Assembly: GCA_910577655.1 (NCBI GenBank)
Contig: CAJTOW010000018.1
Location: 1 to 48,628 of the forward strand
From: an uncultured Lachnospiraceae bacterium
GTDB taxonomy: Bacteria; Bacillota; Clostridia; Lachnospirales; Lachnospiraceae
DNA: 48,628 nucleotides
Reading direction: 5' to 3'
Shown here: positions 34,943-43,104 of the stretch, piece by piece
How the letters are laid out: the number at the start of each line of letters is the position of its first letter
Position numbering within the stretch: the first letter of the stretch is position 1
Made by a program: the position numbers and the translations under genes
The notes under the pieces: model-generated
What the model was told of the DNA's origin: nothing
The model's input: the letters and a program-made list of their open reading frames with translations, nothing else
Database searches by the model: none

Positions 34943-36064
34943 TTACTGGTGGCGTGTCCCCCGCTGGGCGCATGGAGATTTGCTGTCCGACGCATTTTTC
35001 ACCGGCACCGACCCGAACCGCCCCTGATACTCCGAGGGGGACAGTCCCACGATCTTCTTGAACTGGGCGCTGAAATAGGCTGTGTCCGAGTAGCCTACCT
35101 GGTCCGCCACCTCATAGATCTTCACCCGGCAGTCCATGAGCAGTTCCATAGCCAGACGCAGCCGGTAGTAGATCAGGTAATTGGTGAAGGTATAGTTGGT
35201 CTCTTTTTTGAACATGCGGCTTAAATACCCTTCGCTGATTTCCAGTGCGTGGGCTACGGTGCTGATGGAGATATCCTCCTGGTAATGACGGTGGATGTAG
35301 CGGATGGCACCCTCCACATAGCTGTTCTGGGCAGTCCGGTCACTGGAAAAGCCATAGATGGGAAATGCTGCTGTGATGGATTCTGGGACAGGGGCAGGGG
35401 CAGTCCCGGCATAGGGGTTCCACCCGGAGTAGAATGCCGCTTTGGCGGCGCCATCCCCGGCAGGGCCATTTCCGCGGACAGCACCGGCTGTGACGCCGGA
35501 GCCGGTACTTATGCCGGATGGATGCCTGTAAGCATTACCGGCATCTTTTGGGTCATTCCTGTGACCGCTTTTTTCCCCGCTTTGGGCTGTCATGCCATTT
35601 CCGTCCCCGTCTCTGGCGGCGCCTTCATACCCTTTCTCAGCCACACTTTCATACCCGTATCCGGCGCCAGCCGCGCCTCCGGTCCCGGGACCGGAGGCAG
35701 TGCGGACTAACGTCCGCACTGCCTCCTCCAGTTCGCCATCCTTTAATGGCTTGAGCAGATAGTCGCTGACGCCCAGGCGCAGGGCGCTCTGGGCGTATTT
35801 AAAATCACTGTAGGCTGTCAGGATGATAAAACGGGAGCGGCATCCGGCCTGCCGCAGCTTCTGGATCATCTCAACCCCGTCCATCCGGGGCATTTTCACG
35901 TCCGTGATCACGATATCAGGAGACAGCCGCAGCACCAGCTCCAGTCCCTCCTCCCCATTGGCCGCCTCTCCCACGATGATACAGTCCAGGGAGAACCAGT
36001 CGATGGTCAGGACGATCCCCCGGCGTACGGTGGTTTCATCTTCAATAATGATTACTCTGTACAT
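34943..36064 (-). CDS. response regulator, CheY receiver plus AraC-type DNA-binding domain
   Basis: This 373-aa regulator starts at 36064 (MYRVIIIEDE) behind AAAGGGAA; the longer frame adds 47 codons that overlap the kinase tail. The receiver domain (1-120) has acidic residues at 9-10, phosphoacceptor Asp55 in IVITDVKMP, Thr83 and Lys105 in YLLKPLKDG. Residues 125-255 are a Gly/Ala/Ser-rich low-complexity linker of unusual length. The last 100 residues are an AraC/XylS double helix-turn-helix with ISISTVAHALEISEGYLSRM and VADQVGYSDTAYFSAQFKK. The kinase gene lies upstream in the same operon. By analogy with HptR, it would activate the transporter genes at 27.3-31.6 kb. Confidence 0.92.
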   Translation of the reverse strand: MYRVIIIEDETTVRRGIVLTIDWFSLDCIIVGEAANGEEGLELVLRLSPDIVITDVKMPRMDGVEMIQKLRQAGCRSRFIILTAYSDFKYAQSALRLGVSDYLLKPLKDGELEEAVRTLVRTASGPGTGGAAGAGYGYESVAEKGYEGAARDGDGNGMTAQSGEKSGHRNDPKDAGNAYRHPSGISTGSGVTAGAVRGNGPAGDGAAKAAFYSGWNPYAGTAPAPVPESITAAFPIYGFSSDRTAQNSYVEGAIRYIHRHYQEDISISTVAHALEISEGYLSRMFKKETNYTFTNYLIYYRLRLAMELLMDCRVKIYEVADQVGYSDTAYFSAQFKKIVGLSPSEYQGRFGSVPVKNASDSKSPCAQRGTRHQ

Positions 36065-36140
36065 AGTCTGTTCCCTTTCGTTTTTGCTGGAGCCCTGGTA
36101 TTTATTCCCCCTGCGGTTCCGCAGCAGGATCCGCCTCCAG

Positions 36141-37967
36141 TCACGGTTTGGAGCCAGGTGCCGGCCCGCCTTCCGTCCCTGGTATCCCGGTTTCATCCGG
36201 CTCATGACAATTTTCCGTTCCGTCTGCCAGAGTCAACCCATTGCCTGTATCCCCCTCCGGTACCGGCTCCGGCACTGGCTCCCGCTCCAGCGGCAGCATC
36301 AGTGTGACCGTGGTTCCCTCCCCCGGCACAGCCTCCGCCTTCATGCCATACTCCTGCCCGTAATGCAGCTTCAGGATCTGAATCACATTATAGAGTCCCA
36401 GATGCCCTTCCCGCTTCTGTGGGAAATGGCTGTTGATCCAGTCTACCATCTCCTGGGACATCCCACAGCCATCATCCGTAACAGCTACCTGCAGCAGACT
36501 GCCGGACTGTGAAGCATAGACACAGATGTAGCCATTTTCCCGCCCCTCCAGACCGTGGAGGATGGCATTCTCCACCAGAGGCTGGAGGATCATCTTGGGC
36601 ACCAGACAGTTCTCCAGCTGGTCCGGCACCTCCGTTTCGTAGAGGAATCTCCCGGAAAAACGGATCTTCTGGATCTCAATATAATTCTGGATAGTCTCCA
36701 GCTCCTTCAGCAGGGTGATAAAAGGCTGGGAGGAAATGCTGCGGCGCAGGATTGCCGCCAGATTCTCCGCCAGCACCGGAATCTCCGGATTCTGATGGAT
36801 CCGGGCGTTCCATTTGATGGTATCCAGCGTGTTGTAGAGGAAGTGGGGATTTAACTGGGTCTGATACAGCTTCAGGGTGGCCTCATTAAGGTCCTTCTGC
36901 TTCTGGACCTTCATATCGATATTTTCCTTCAGCTCCCGGATCATCCGGTTGAAGCTCTCCCCCAGCCGTCCCAGCTCATCCAGCCGGTTGGTGTAGATCC
37001 GCACAGACAGATCCCCCTGCCGCACCCGTGACATGGCCCGGTCCAGGGCGCTGACCGGCTGGGCAATGCTCCGGCTTAAGAGCACGGACACCAGCAGGCA
37101 TAATCCCAGGCAGAGACAGGCCAGGAGGATGCAGATGGTCTGCATGGTCTGGAGGGTGACCCGGCTGATCTGCGCCCCCTTGCGCAGGAAAATGTAATAG
37201 CCCGACACGGGCTCCTGCTTCCACAGATACTGGTAGCGGGAAGCATCATAGCTGGCTGTATTGCGGATCAGCTCCAGGGCAGCCGTCCCGTCCAGGTCAG
37301 AACTGGAGCAGTAGAAGGGTGTCTGATACTGGTCCAGCAGGATCAGAGTATCCTTGTCGGAGAAGCAGCCGTTAAACAGCCGGATAAACCCGTCCCGTGT
37401 GAAATCCATAACCAGGTAGCCGGTCCGGGCGCCCTGGGGATTCTCCAGGGGATAAGCCGCCTGGAGGACGATCCCGGGATCCGGAAACAGCCAGGAATCC
37501 GCCCGTGAACAGACCATCTCCTTCTGGTCAGAGACCCGCCGGAGGATGCCCCAGTAAAGAGGCAGGGACTCCGGCCGTCCGGATACAGAATCTGTGGTAA
37601 AACGCAGCTTGCCCCCGGCATCATACATACTCAGATAGGCATAGCTGGATGTCTCCTGGACTGCCTGGTACAGAGAAAGGTACAGGTCCTTTTTCAAATC
37701 AATGGTTTTGTTGTCGATGAGGCTCTGGAAGGCCGAACCATCTTCATTGAGGGCCTGACAAGTATCGCCGCAGCTGTCCAGCATCTGCCGCAGCCGTCCG
37801 CTGATCTCCTCAAGCTGCCGGTACCCCTCCTGCCGGGTCTGCCGCTGCAGGGACGAATCAAAAAGCCGCACCATAAGCAGGGTGGAAAACAGAAGTGGAA
37901 TCGCTGCCACTATCAGGCACCCCAGGAAGATCCGGAACTTAAAAGGAATATGTTTCAGGAATGTCAT
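36141..37967 (-). CDS. sensor histidine kinase, YesM family
   Basis: This 608-aa membrane kinase starts at 37967 (MTFLKHIPFK) behind AGAGG; the open frame upstream passes through a dispersed repeat. A membrane helix (about 14-34), a large extracytoplasmic sensor domain (35-280) and a second helix (about 292-315) are followed by a HAMP domain (SIAQPVSALDRAMSRVRQGD). The His-kinase motif LNPHFLYNTLDTIKW is that of the YesM/LytS type. The ATPase has N box VENAILHGL, and GEGTTVTLMLP. A Pro/Gly/Glu-rich tail of about 45 residues ends the protein. With the AraC-type regulator downstream and an FbpA-like lipoprotein upstream it forms a three-part sensing unit like HptSAR. Confidence 0.92.
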   Translation of the reverse strand: MTFLKHIPFKFRIFLGCLIVAAIPLLFSTLLMVRLFDSSLQRQTRQEGYRQLEEISGRLRQMLDSCGDTCQALNEDGSAFQSLIDNKTIDLKKDLYLSLYQAVQETSSYAYLSMYDAGGKLRFTTDSVSGRPESLPLYWGILRRVSDQKEMVCSRADSWLFPDPGIVLQAAYPLENPQGARTGYLVMDFTRDGFIRLFNGCFSDKDTLILLDQYQTPFYCSSSDLDGTAALELIRNTASYDASRYQYLWKQEPVSGYYIFLRKGAQISRVTLQTMQTICILLACLCLGLCLLVSVLLSRSIAQPVSALDRAMSRVRQGDLSVRIYTNRLDELGRLGESFNRMIRELKENIDMKVQKQKDLNEATLKLYQTQLNPHFLYNTLDTIKWNARIHQNPEIPVLAENLAAILRRSISSQPFITLLKELETIQNYIEIQKIRFSGRFLYETEVPDQLENCLVPKMILQPLVENAILHGLEGRENGYICVYASQSGSLLQVAVTDDGCGMSQEMVDWINSHFPQKREGHLGLYNVIQILKLHYGQEYGMKAEAVPGEGTTVTLMLPLEREPVPEPVPEGDTGNGLTLADGTENCHEPDETGIPGTEGGPAPGSKP

Positions 37968-37985
37968 AAGCTTACCTCTGGAAAT

Positions 37986-38030
37986 GTAACAGTTCAGACG
38001 GACCGTCTTCCTGCCCCCGAAAAGCGGCGG
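37986..38030. repeat. dispersed repeat copy with GTAACAGTTCAGAC
   Basis: GTAACAGTTCAGACGGACCG begins at 37986 and is followed by a CCCCCGAAAAG...GGGGACAAGAGG segment akin to the second hairpin of the 16.6 kb repeats. It lies between the lipoprotein and kinase genes. Confidence 0.6.
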
Positions 38031-38088
38031 GGACAAGAGGCATCGGGCATCAGCCAGATGTCAAACCGGATAAGAAACCACTGGCATT

Positions 38089-39117
38089 CTATGGCCGGCT
38101 GCTCCCGGAATCAGGCATCCATGTATTCCACAATTCCAGCCCACGGTCCCGCAGGGCCGGGATCTCTCCATAATCCAGCGTATACAAAGGCAGTCCCTGG
38201 AGAGCCCCCAGCCCCACCGGCACCGGTATATCCGTCCGCACTGACCGCTGCCCCAGGCAGGCCACCAGGATCCGCTGGACATCCTTGCTGATGGTGAACG
38301 CCAGAAACTCACGGGCCGCGTCCGGGTGGGCACAGCCAGCCACCAGGGCCGAGCCGTCCGGCACCAGACAGGAGCCCTCGGAAGGATAAATGTAGTCCAT
38401 GTCCCCATTCTGCTGGCAGAGCAGCCAGGCATCCCCTTCCAGGGCCACGCCGATGGAAGCCCTCCCCTCAGCCACTGCCTCATACACATCCTGGGGCCGG
38501 TCAAAGACAAGCCCCTGCAGATTGTCCGCCAGCCGCTCCGCAAATATTTCCGGCTGGCCGGCAGACTCCATGGCACTGACAAGAGCCGTGGCATAGGGGT
38601 GGGAAATCACCGGATCCACGAAGGCGATCCTTCCCGCCCACCGGGGTTCCAGCAGACTGCTCCAGTGCTCCGGCAGCTCCCGGTAGGTGACCACTTTGGT
38701 ATTGTAAAGGAGGACCGGCGGCAATGCGGAGAACCCCACCCACCGCCAGTCCGGCGCATGAAATGCCTCCGGCACCGCGGCTGTATTCAGTTCCGGACAC
38801 GGCTGCCAGCAGTCCCGGTACTGCTCCAGGGTAGCAGCATCCACCCCAAAGACCAGATCATAATTCTGGGAAAAAGCACCTTCGGACAGCTCCCGCTTAA
38901 GATCCGAGAAGCTGCCGGTGTGTACCACCACATGTTTCCCGGTGCGCTCCTGGAATTCCTTGATTACCGGCGCATATACCGGTTCATCCTGGCAGGTGTA
39001 GACCATCAGGTCACACTCAGGCGCCGGAAATGCCTCGTCTCTTACTCCACAGCCCCAGAGGGCCATAGAGAAAAAAAGCGAAACTAATAAGAAGAAAGCA
39101 GGATATCGTGTATACAC
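38089..39117 (-). CDS. FbpA-like binding lipoprotein, probable sensor partner of the kinase
   Basis: This 342-aa lipoprotein is read from GTG 39117 because GGAAGGAG lies 6 nt upstream; the ATG five codons earlier overlaps that box. The signal peptide ends in MALWGC, with Cys23 as lipid anchor. The mature domain is a ferric/phosphonate-type binding fold (LMVYTCQDEP, LPEHWSSLLEPRWAGRIAFVDP, AHPDAAREFLAFTISKDVQ). It differs clearly from the transport lipoprotein at 27262. No permease or ATPase is beside it; the YesM-type kinase starts about 120 bp downstream. HptA plays such a ligand-sensing role for HptS, so a sensory rather than transport job is likely. Confidence 0.85.
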   Translation of the reverse strand: MYTRYPAFFLLVSLFFSMALWGCGVRDEAFPAPECDLMVYTCQDEPVYAPVIKEFQERTGKHVVVHTGSFSDLKRELSEGAFSQNYDLVFGVDAATLEQYRDCWQPCPELNTAAVPEAFHAPDWRWVGFSALPPVLLYNTKVVTYRELPEHWSSLLEPRWAGRIAFVDPVISHPYATALVSAMESAGQPEIFAERLADNLQGLVFDRPQDVYEAVAEGRASIGVALEGDAWLLCQQNGDMDYIYPSEGSCLVPDGSALVAGCAHPDAAREFLAFTISKDVQRILVACLGQRSVRTDIPVPVGLGALQGLPLYTLDYGEIPALRDRGLELWNTWMPDSGSSRP

Positions 39118-39219
39118 AAGAACTCCTTCCATAAAATATCCGCCCAGGCTTTGTCAGCCGTCAGCGCGAAAATGGCTGTAAATATTCATCTGTTTTTTGC
39201 TTGTAATGTCAGGAATTTA

Positions 39220-39266
39220 GTAACTGTTCACGGGAGGCATCTTCTTATCCCCGTCTGAACAGTTAC
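39220..39266. repeat. dispersed inverted repeat supplying the stop codon of the next gene
   Basis: GTAACTGTTCA (39220-39230) and TGAACAGTTAC (39256-39266) are perfect inverted ends, with CGGG/CCCG inside. The right end overlaps the TAA stop of the minus-strand DUF1461 gene (39263-39265), so the element probably inserted at or trimmed the end of that gene. Confidence 0.75.
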
Positions 39267-39964
39267 CCTTTATTCCCGCCCCGGGCCCTCTGGCGCAGGA
39301 TCACTGCCGTGGACACTGCAAACACCGCCGCCACACATACTGCAAAGGTTATCCCGATCCGGGCAGCCGTATCCATGAAAAACGGCTCCGGCACGATGTT
39401 GATCAGCAGATCCACCGACGGATCCAGGATCCACAAGTCATTATTAAAGAAAATGTGGTGGAAAATAACAAAATATTTAGAAAAATCCGTGGAAATAATC
39501 CCCGCCAGTACTGCCAGCGCCGCAAAGAACAGCAGGGTGCCTGCGCAGATAGTCCGCGGAAGCAGCCGTTTTAAGTCCGCTTTCAGCATGAAAAGGAGTC
39601 CCAGTACCATCGCGATTACCGCCAGACAGCCACGGCGTATGTTAATGGCTGCCAGAAAAAGTCCCCGCACGTCCTCCATATGGGCAATCTCCCGTTCACT
39701 GAAAAACTCCCTTGGCTGTCCATTTACAATAGTAGGGACACGCAGATCCTCCCGACGTCCCCGAAGATATGCCATCATCTCATCCGTAACATCCAGAAGA
39801 TCCTCCATCTCCATGTGGACATCCTCCAGCACGCCATATTTCTCATATTCACGCTCATAATACCCTGGAGTCCAGTAGGTCACCGCCTCAATAGAAGTGA
39901 TAAACAGCACCACCATCAGGGCAAAGGCCCCCAGGATTCCCAGTATGGTATGTGAAAATTTCAT
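39263..39964 (-). CDS. DUF1461 (TIGR01906) integral membrane protein
   Basis: This 233-aa protein is read from ATG 39964 (MKFSHTILGI), preceded by GGAAAGG; the frame begins eight codons earlier without a ribosome binding site. It has a first membrane helix (about 8-30), a long extracytoplasmic loop with YWTPGYYEREYEKYGV, and three further helices (about 108-128, 138-158 and 198-225). FHHIFFNNDLWILDPSVD is the family signature. The role is unknown. The stop codon lies in a dispersed inverted repeat. Confidence 0.85.
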   Translation of the reverse strand: MKFSHTILGILGAFALMVVLFITSIEAVTYWTPGYYEREYEKYGVLEDVHMEMEDLLDVTDEMMAYLRGRREDLRVPTIVNGQPREFFSEREIAHMEDVRGLFLAAINIRRGCLAVIAMVLGLLFMLKADLKRLLPRTICAGTLLFFAALAVLAGIISTDFSKYFVIFHHIFFNNDLWILDPSVDLLINIVPEPFFMDTAARIGITFAVCVAAVFAVSTAVILRQRARGGNKG

Positions 39965-40082
39965 AGCCCAGAATTCCTTTCCTGTCATTTATTTATATGA
40001 AGGCAGCGGGCCAGAGTCAGGGCGCCTTGCTCCGGCAGCTGCCCATAAGGCATTTGACCGTTGCAGCGCTTCAGATACCCGT

Positions 40083-40195
40083 TGAACTGTTACCAGTATA
40101 GCAAAAGCCGGAAAACAATTCAATCAGGAAGATTGCGTCCGGACAATATCTGTAGTAAAATGGTAACAGTTCAGACAGGTCTGCGCACCCGCTGC
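40083..40195. repeat. dispersed repeat, 13-bp inverted ends
   Basis: TGAACTGTTACCA (40083-40095) and TGGTAACAGTTCA (40161-40173) are perfect inverted copies 65 bp apart. The right copy continues GACAGGTCTGCGCAC and CGCTGCG, the same extension found at 42713-42735. The region lies between the divergent DUF1461 and TRIC-family genes. Confidence 0.75.
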
Positions 40196-40258
40196 GTAAA
40201 ATGATTACTGTTTATACCCAGGTTAAACCTTTTGAAAAAAACTATAGGAGGATTTTCC

Positions 40259-40930
40259 ATGTCATTTCAGCCAACCCTTTTTATCATGCCTCACCCGGTC
40301 ACCATTTTCTTCCTGGTGGAGATTGCGGGGACGATAGCATTTGCCTGCTCGGGCGCCATGGTGGCGGTCCGCAAGCAGCTGGACCTTCTGGGGATTATTG
40401 TGCTGGGAGTGACAACAGCAGTAGGCGGCGGGATGCTGCGGGATCTGCTGATCGGGATTCATCCGCCCACACTCTTTGTAAATCCGGTGTATGTGGCTAC
40501 AGCATTCGTGGCAGTTCTCTTTTTGTTTCTTGTGGTGCGGTTTCACCAGCTGAGCATTGACACCCTGGAATCGGAACGCTATGAACGGGTCATGAATCTG
40601 CTGGATGCCATCGGCCTGGGGGCATTTACAGTGGTGGGCATTGACACAGCCATTGAGGCAGGCTTTCAGGATTACCGGTTCCTCATGGTGTTTTTGGGTG
40701 TTATTACCGGCGTGGGCGGCGGTATTCTGCGGGACATGATGGCAGGCCAGACCCCTGCGGTGCTGAAAAAACATGTGTACGCCTGTGCCTCTATTGCCGG
40801 GGCGGTATGTTATGTGTCTCTGGTGGGTAAGATAGATAATGATATTGCCCTGGTGTCCAGCGCCGTGCTGGTGGTGGTCATCCGCATTCTGGCGAGGAAG
40901 TACAGATGGAATCTGCCACGGGCCATGTAG
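40259..40930 (+). CDS. TRIC/UPF0126 family membrane protein (YicG-like)
   Basis: This 223-aa protein starts at ATG 40259 behind TAGGAGG. It has seven hydrophobic helices in two homologous halves. Each half carries the Gly-rich motif GVTTAVGGGMLRDLL or GVITGVGGGILRDMM, the kinked-helix signature of the TRIC cation-channel fold. Bacterial members form trimeric potassium-permeable channels or, in some cases, have been linked to small-molecule transport. It stands as a single gene followed after 78 bp by the PAP2 gene. Confidence 0.9.
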   Translation: MSFQPTLFIMPHPVTIFFLVEIAGTIAFACSGAMVAVRKQLDLLGIIVLGVTTAVGGGMLRDLLIGIHPPTLFVNPVYVATAFVAVLFLFLVVRFHQLSIDTLESERYERVMNLLDAIGLGAFTVVGIDTAIEAGFQDYRFLMVFLGVITGVGGGILRDMMAGQTPAVLKKHVYACASIAGAVCYVSLVGKIDNDIALVSSAVLVVVIRILARKYRWNLPRAM

Positions 40931-41008
40931 AAGAGTGGCCCAGGCCCCACAAAAAACAGCTTTTGATATCTGGGCAGCTTTGCCCGGGAAAGGATCGGGA
41001 ACGGAACT

Positions 41009-41572
41009 ATGAACATATTGGGACAGATTGACAAAGGAATTCTCTGGCTGCTTCAGGCGCTGCGCCAGGAGTGGATGACACCCTTCTGGGAGCTGGTGAC
41101 CTCCCTGGGCAACGGCGGCTGGTTCTGGATCGTGACAGCTTTTGCACTGGCCATCTGCCTGCGTACCAGGCGGACCGGGGCCACCATGCTTCTGGCCATG
41201 CTGCTGGGGGCCGTGGTGACGAATGTGCTCTTAAAGCCCTGGGTGGCCAGGGTGCGGCCCTATGACGCCCTGGAATGGCTGGTGCCGGTGATCGGTCCCC
41301 AGCGGGATGCTTCATTTCCGTCTGGTCATTCCTGCGCGGCCTTTGCCATGGCAGTAGTGGGGCGGGAACAGCTCCCCTGGCCTTACGGAACTCTACTCAT
41401 GGTGCTGGCCGGACTTGTGGCATTCTCACGACTGTATCTGGGAGTCCATTATCCTACCGATGTTCTGGCCGGAATTCTGATCGGAACCGGGGCCGCGAAA
41501 GTGGCTATGTGGATGGTGGAACAGAGCCGACAGCGGCAGAGCCAGAGCCGGCACATTCCCACAGACAAATGA
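41009..41572 (+). CDS. PAP2 family membrane phosphatase
   Basis: This 187-aa membrane protein carries the three-part acid phosphatase signature: KPWVARVRPYD, PSGHS, and SRLYLGVHYPTDVLAG, with catalytic histidines in the last two. Five or six hydrophobic helices surround them. Members dephosphorylate lipid phosphates such as undecaprenyl pyrophosphate or phosphatidic acid at the outer membrane face. In a Gram-positive cell a BcrC-like role in carrier-lipid recycling is plausible. A GGGAACGG stretch is the only candidate ribosome binding site. Confidence 0.92.
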   Translation: MNILGQIDKGILWLLQALRQEWMTPFWELVTSLGNGGWFWIVTAFALAICLRTRRTGATMLLAMLLGAVVTNVLLKPWVARVRPYDALEWLVPVIGPQRDASFPSGHSCAAFAMAVVGREQLPWPYGTLLMVLAGLVAFSRLYLGVHYPTDVLAGILIGTGAAKVAMWMVEQSRQRQSQSRHIPTDK

Positions 41573-41580
41573 TAATAAAA

Positions 41581-41614
41581 TGAGACCGCCAGACGTCCTT
41601 TTCTGGCGGTCTCA
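41581..41614. terminator. bidirectional terminator between PAP2 and SH3 genes
   Basis: TGAGACCGCCAGA (41581-41593) and TCTGGCGGTCTCA (41602-41614) pair perfectly. The A-rich flank on the left gives a T-run (ATTTTATTATC) on the minus strand, so it best serves the minus-strand SH3 gene. Confidence 0.8.
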
Positions 41615-41692
41615 AGAGAGAGGTGAATCATTTTCCTGTCTGGAATCGGGAATGATTCCGACAGATCTATAAAAGTCTGGTCTTTTGACCTT

Positions 41693-42541
41693 TTAATCCG
41701 TTGTCAGATACCGTTTTGCTACATATGCTTCCTGGTCACCATACTGGATGACTGCCCACTCGTCATCGTAATCCCGGATGTAGGCAATCGCCGCGCCCGG
41801 ATTGAGCTGTCCGATGGGCTGGCCGTCAGTACTGGGCTGGGGCCGGACATTGAGCTTGGCAGTAGTGCGGTAGACCACCTGGGAAGGCTCTGCCTCAGTG
41901 GGCGGATCAGATGGCTCGGAAGCAGCGACTGTCACAAAACCCGAAGGATCCACCGGATCTGTCTGCACCGGTTCCTGGCTGTCCGCCGGCTTCACCAGCT
42001 TGATCACCAGAACCAGAAGAATAATGAAAAGCACCGGAGCCAGGAGCCGCAAAATATCATACAGTGTAACAGAAGGCCGTCTTCCGCTGCCGGATCTGCT
42101 CCGGTTCTGTCTGGCGGGGGCGCGTCTGGATGTGCCGGAAGCGCCGCTTCCCCGCTGCTGGCGTGAACCTGAACGGCTGTTCTTATAATCGCTGATCAGT
42201 GCGCCGGCCTCCTGGACCAGAAGCTGGCAGGCCTGACTGGCATTGTAAGCGTCATCGTCGCCTTCATGGGCAGCCTTATTGCCCAGCATGCGGATCTTGT
42301 GGTAGTTTTCGCAGGTCTCCCCAGAGATCCAGTGGTCCTGGTAAAGAGCATCAATATTCTCCTTCAGGTCACCGCCGTCAACGATACATGCACGCTCAGC
42401 CAGGAAGTTCACCATAAATTCCAGAGTCTGGCGGGCCTTCATCATGGCAGAATTATAATCTTTGTGTCCGATCAACCGTTTGGTATCTTTCACTCCCGCC
42501 TGAATCTTATTCAGACCGGAACCGGCTCCCGAATCTGCCAT
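41693..42541 (-). CDS. membrane protein with N-terminal HEPN/DUF4145-like domain and C-terminal bacterial SH3 domain
   Basis: This 282-aa protein has an N-terminal helical domain (1-115) with ARQTLEFMVNFLAE and IRMLGNKAAHEGD, resembling DUF4145/HEPN-like domains. A basic Ser/Arg/Gly-rich linker (118-160) follows, then one membrane helix (about 166-187) and an acidic Pro-rich stretch. The C-terminal bacterial SH3 domain (about 222-280) has KLNVRPQPSTDGQPIGQL. The SH3 domain would lie outside near peptidoglycan and the helical domain inside. AAGGAGGGC precedes the ATG. A minus-strand TATAAT (42634-42639) may be its promoter. The function is unknown. Confidence 0.8.
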   Translation of the reverse strand: MADSGAGSGLNKIQAGVKDTKRLIGHKDYNSAMMKARQTLEFMVNFLAERACIVDGGDLKENIDALYQDHWISGETCENYHKIRMLGNKAAHEGDDDAYNASQACQLLVQEAGALISDYKNSRSGSRQQRGSGASGTSRRAPARQNRSRSGSGRRPSVTLYDILRLLAPVLFIILLVLVIKLVKPADSQEPVQTDPVDPSGFVTVAASEPSDPPTEAEPSQVVYRTTAKLNVRPQPSTDGQPIGQLNPGAAIAYIRDYDDEWAVIQYGDQEAYVAKRYLTTD

Positions 42542-42700
42542 ATGCCCTCCTTAAAGTATAGTAACTGCATCAAATAGAGTGAAGACACAGCTGTATAAGT
42601 TATGTAATGTTAGAACAATCTATATATAGATGTATTATACTACAGATTGTGGAATTATGCACGTTAAATTTGAGAAATCTTAGAAATTTTGTAACTGCTT

Positions 42701-42838
42701 GGTAACAGTTCAGACAGGTCTGCGCACTCGCTGCGCTGACCGTGCGAAAACGTAGTGGTCGGAGGGCATCTGCCCCATCGCGTAGCGATTCTCATGGGCA
42801 GATGCCGTAACAGTTCAGGGAGTATCTGAACTGTTACA
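42701..42838. repeat. composite palindromic repeat region
   Basis: GGTAACAGTTCAGACAGGTC starts at 42701. GGCATCTGCCC (about 42759-42769) pairs with GGGCAGATGCC (to 42805). CGTAACAGTTCAG (42806-42818) pairs with CTGAACTGTTAC (42826-42837). Together they make nested hairpins in the 563-bp gap between the SH3 gene and trmB. I see no protein gene in that gap. Confidence 0.8.
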
Positions 42839-43104
42839 CTGTCTGGTTACCGTCCACAGACGGTGGAAACCGGATGAAGACAGCTTTACTGGCGATTTTG
42901 GTCAAAGGAGCTTAAAGGATAGTGGTTGCCAAGACTTTCCAGGTCTGATAGAATAGAAGCACTGGATATTTTCTCCCATGGGCAGCCGCCTGGGTCAGGT
43001 CAGTCTGGCCCTGGCCTGATATCTCATGGGGATGAAGTTGATAGTTTGGACGGGCGGGCGCAGCACTGCTGGTTTGCCTGAGTATGTAAGGAGAACAGAA
43101 GATT

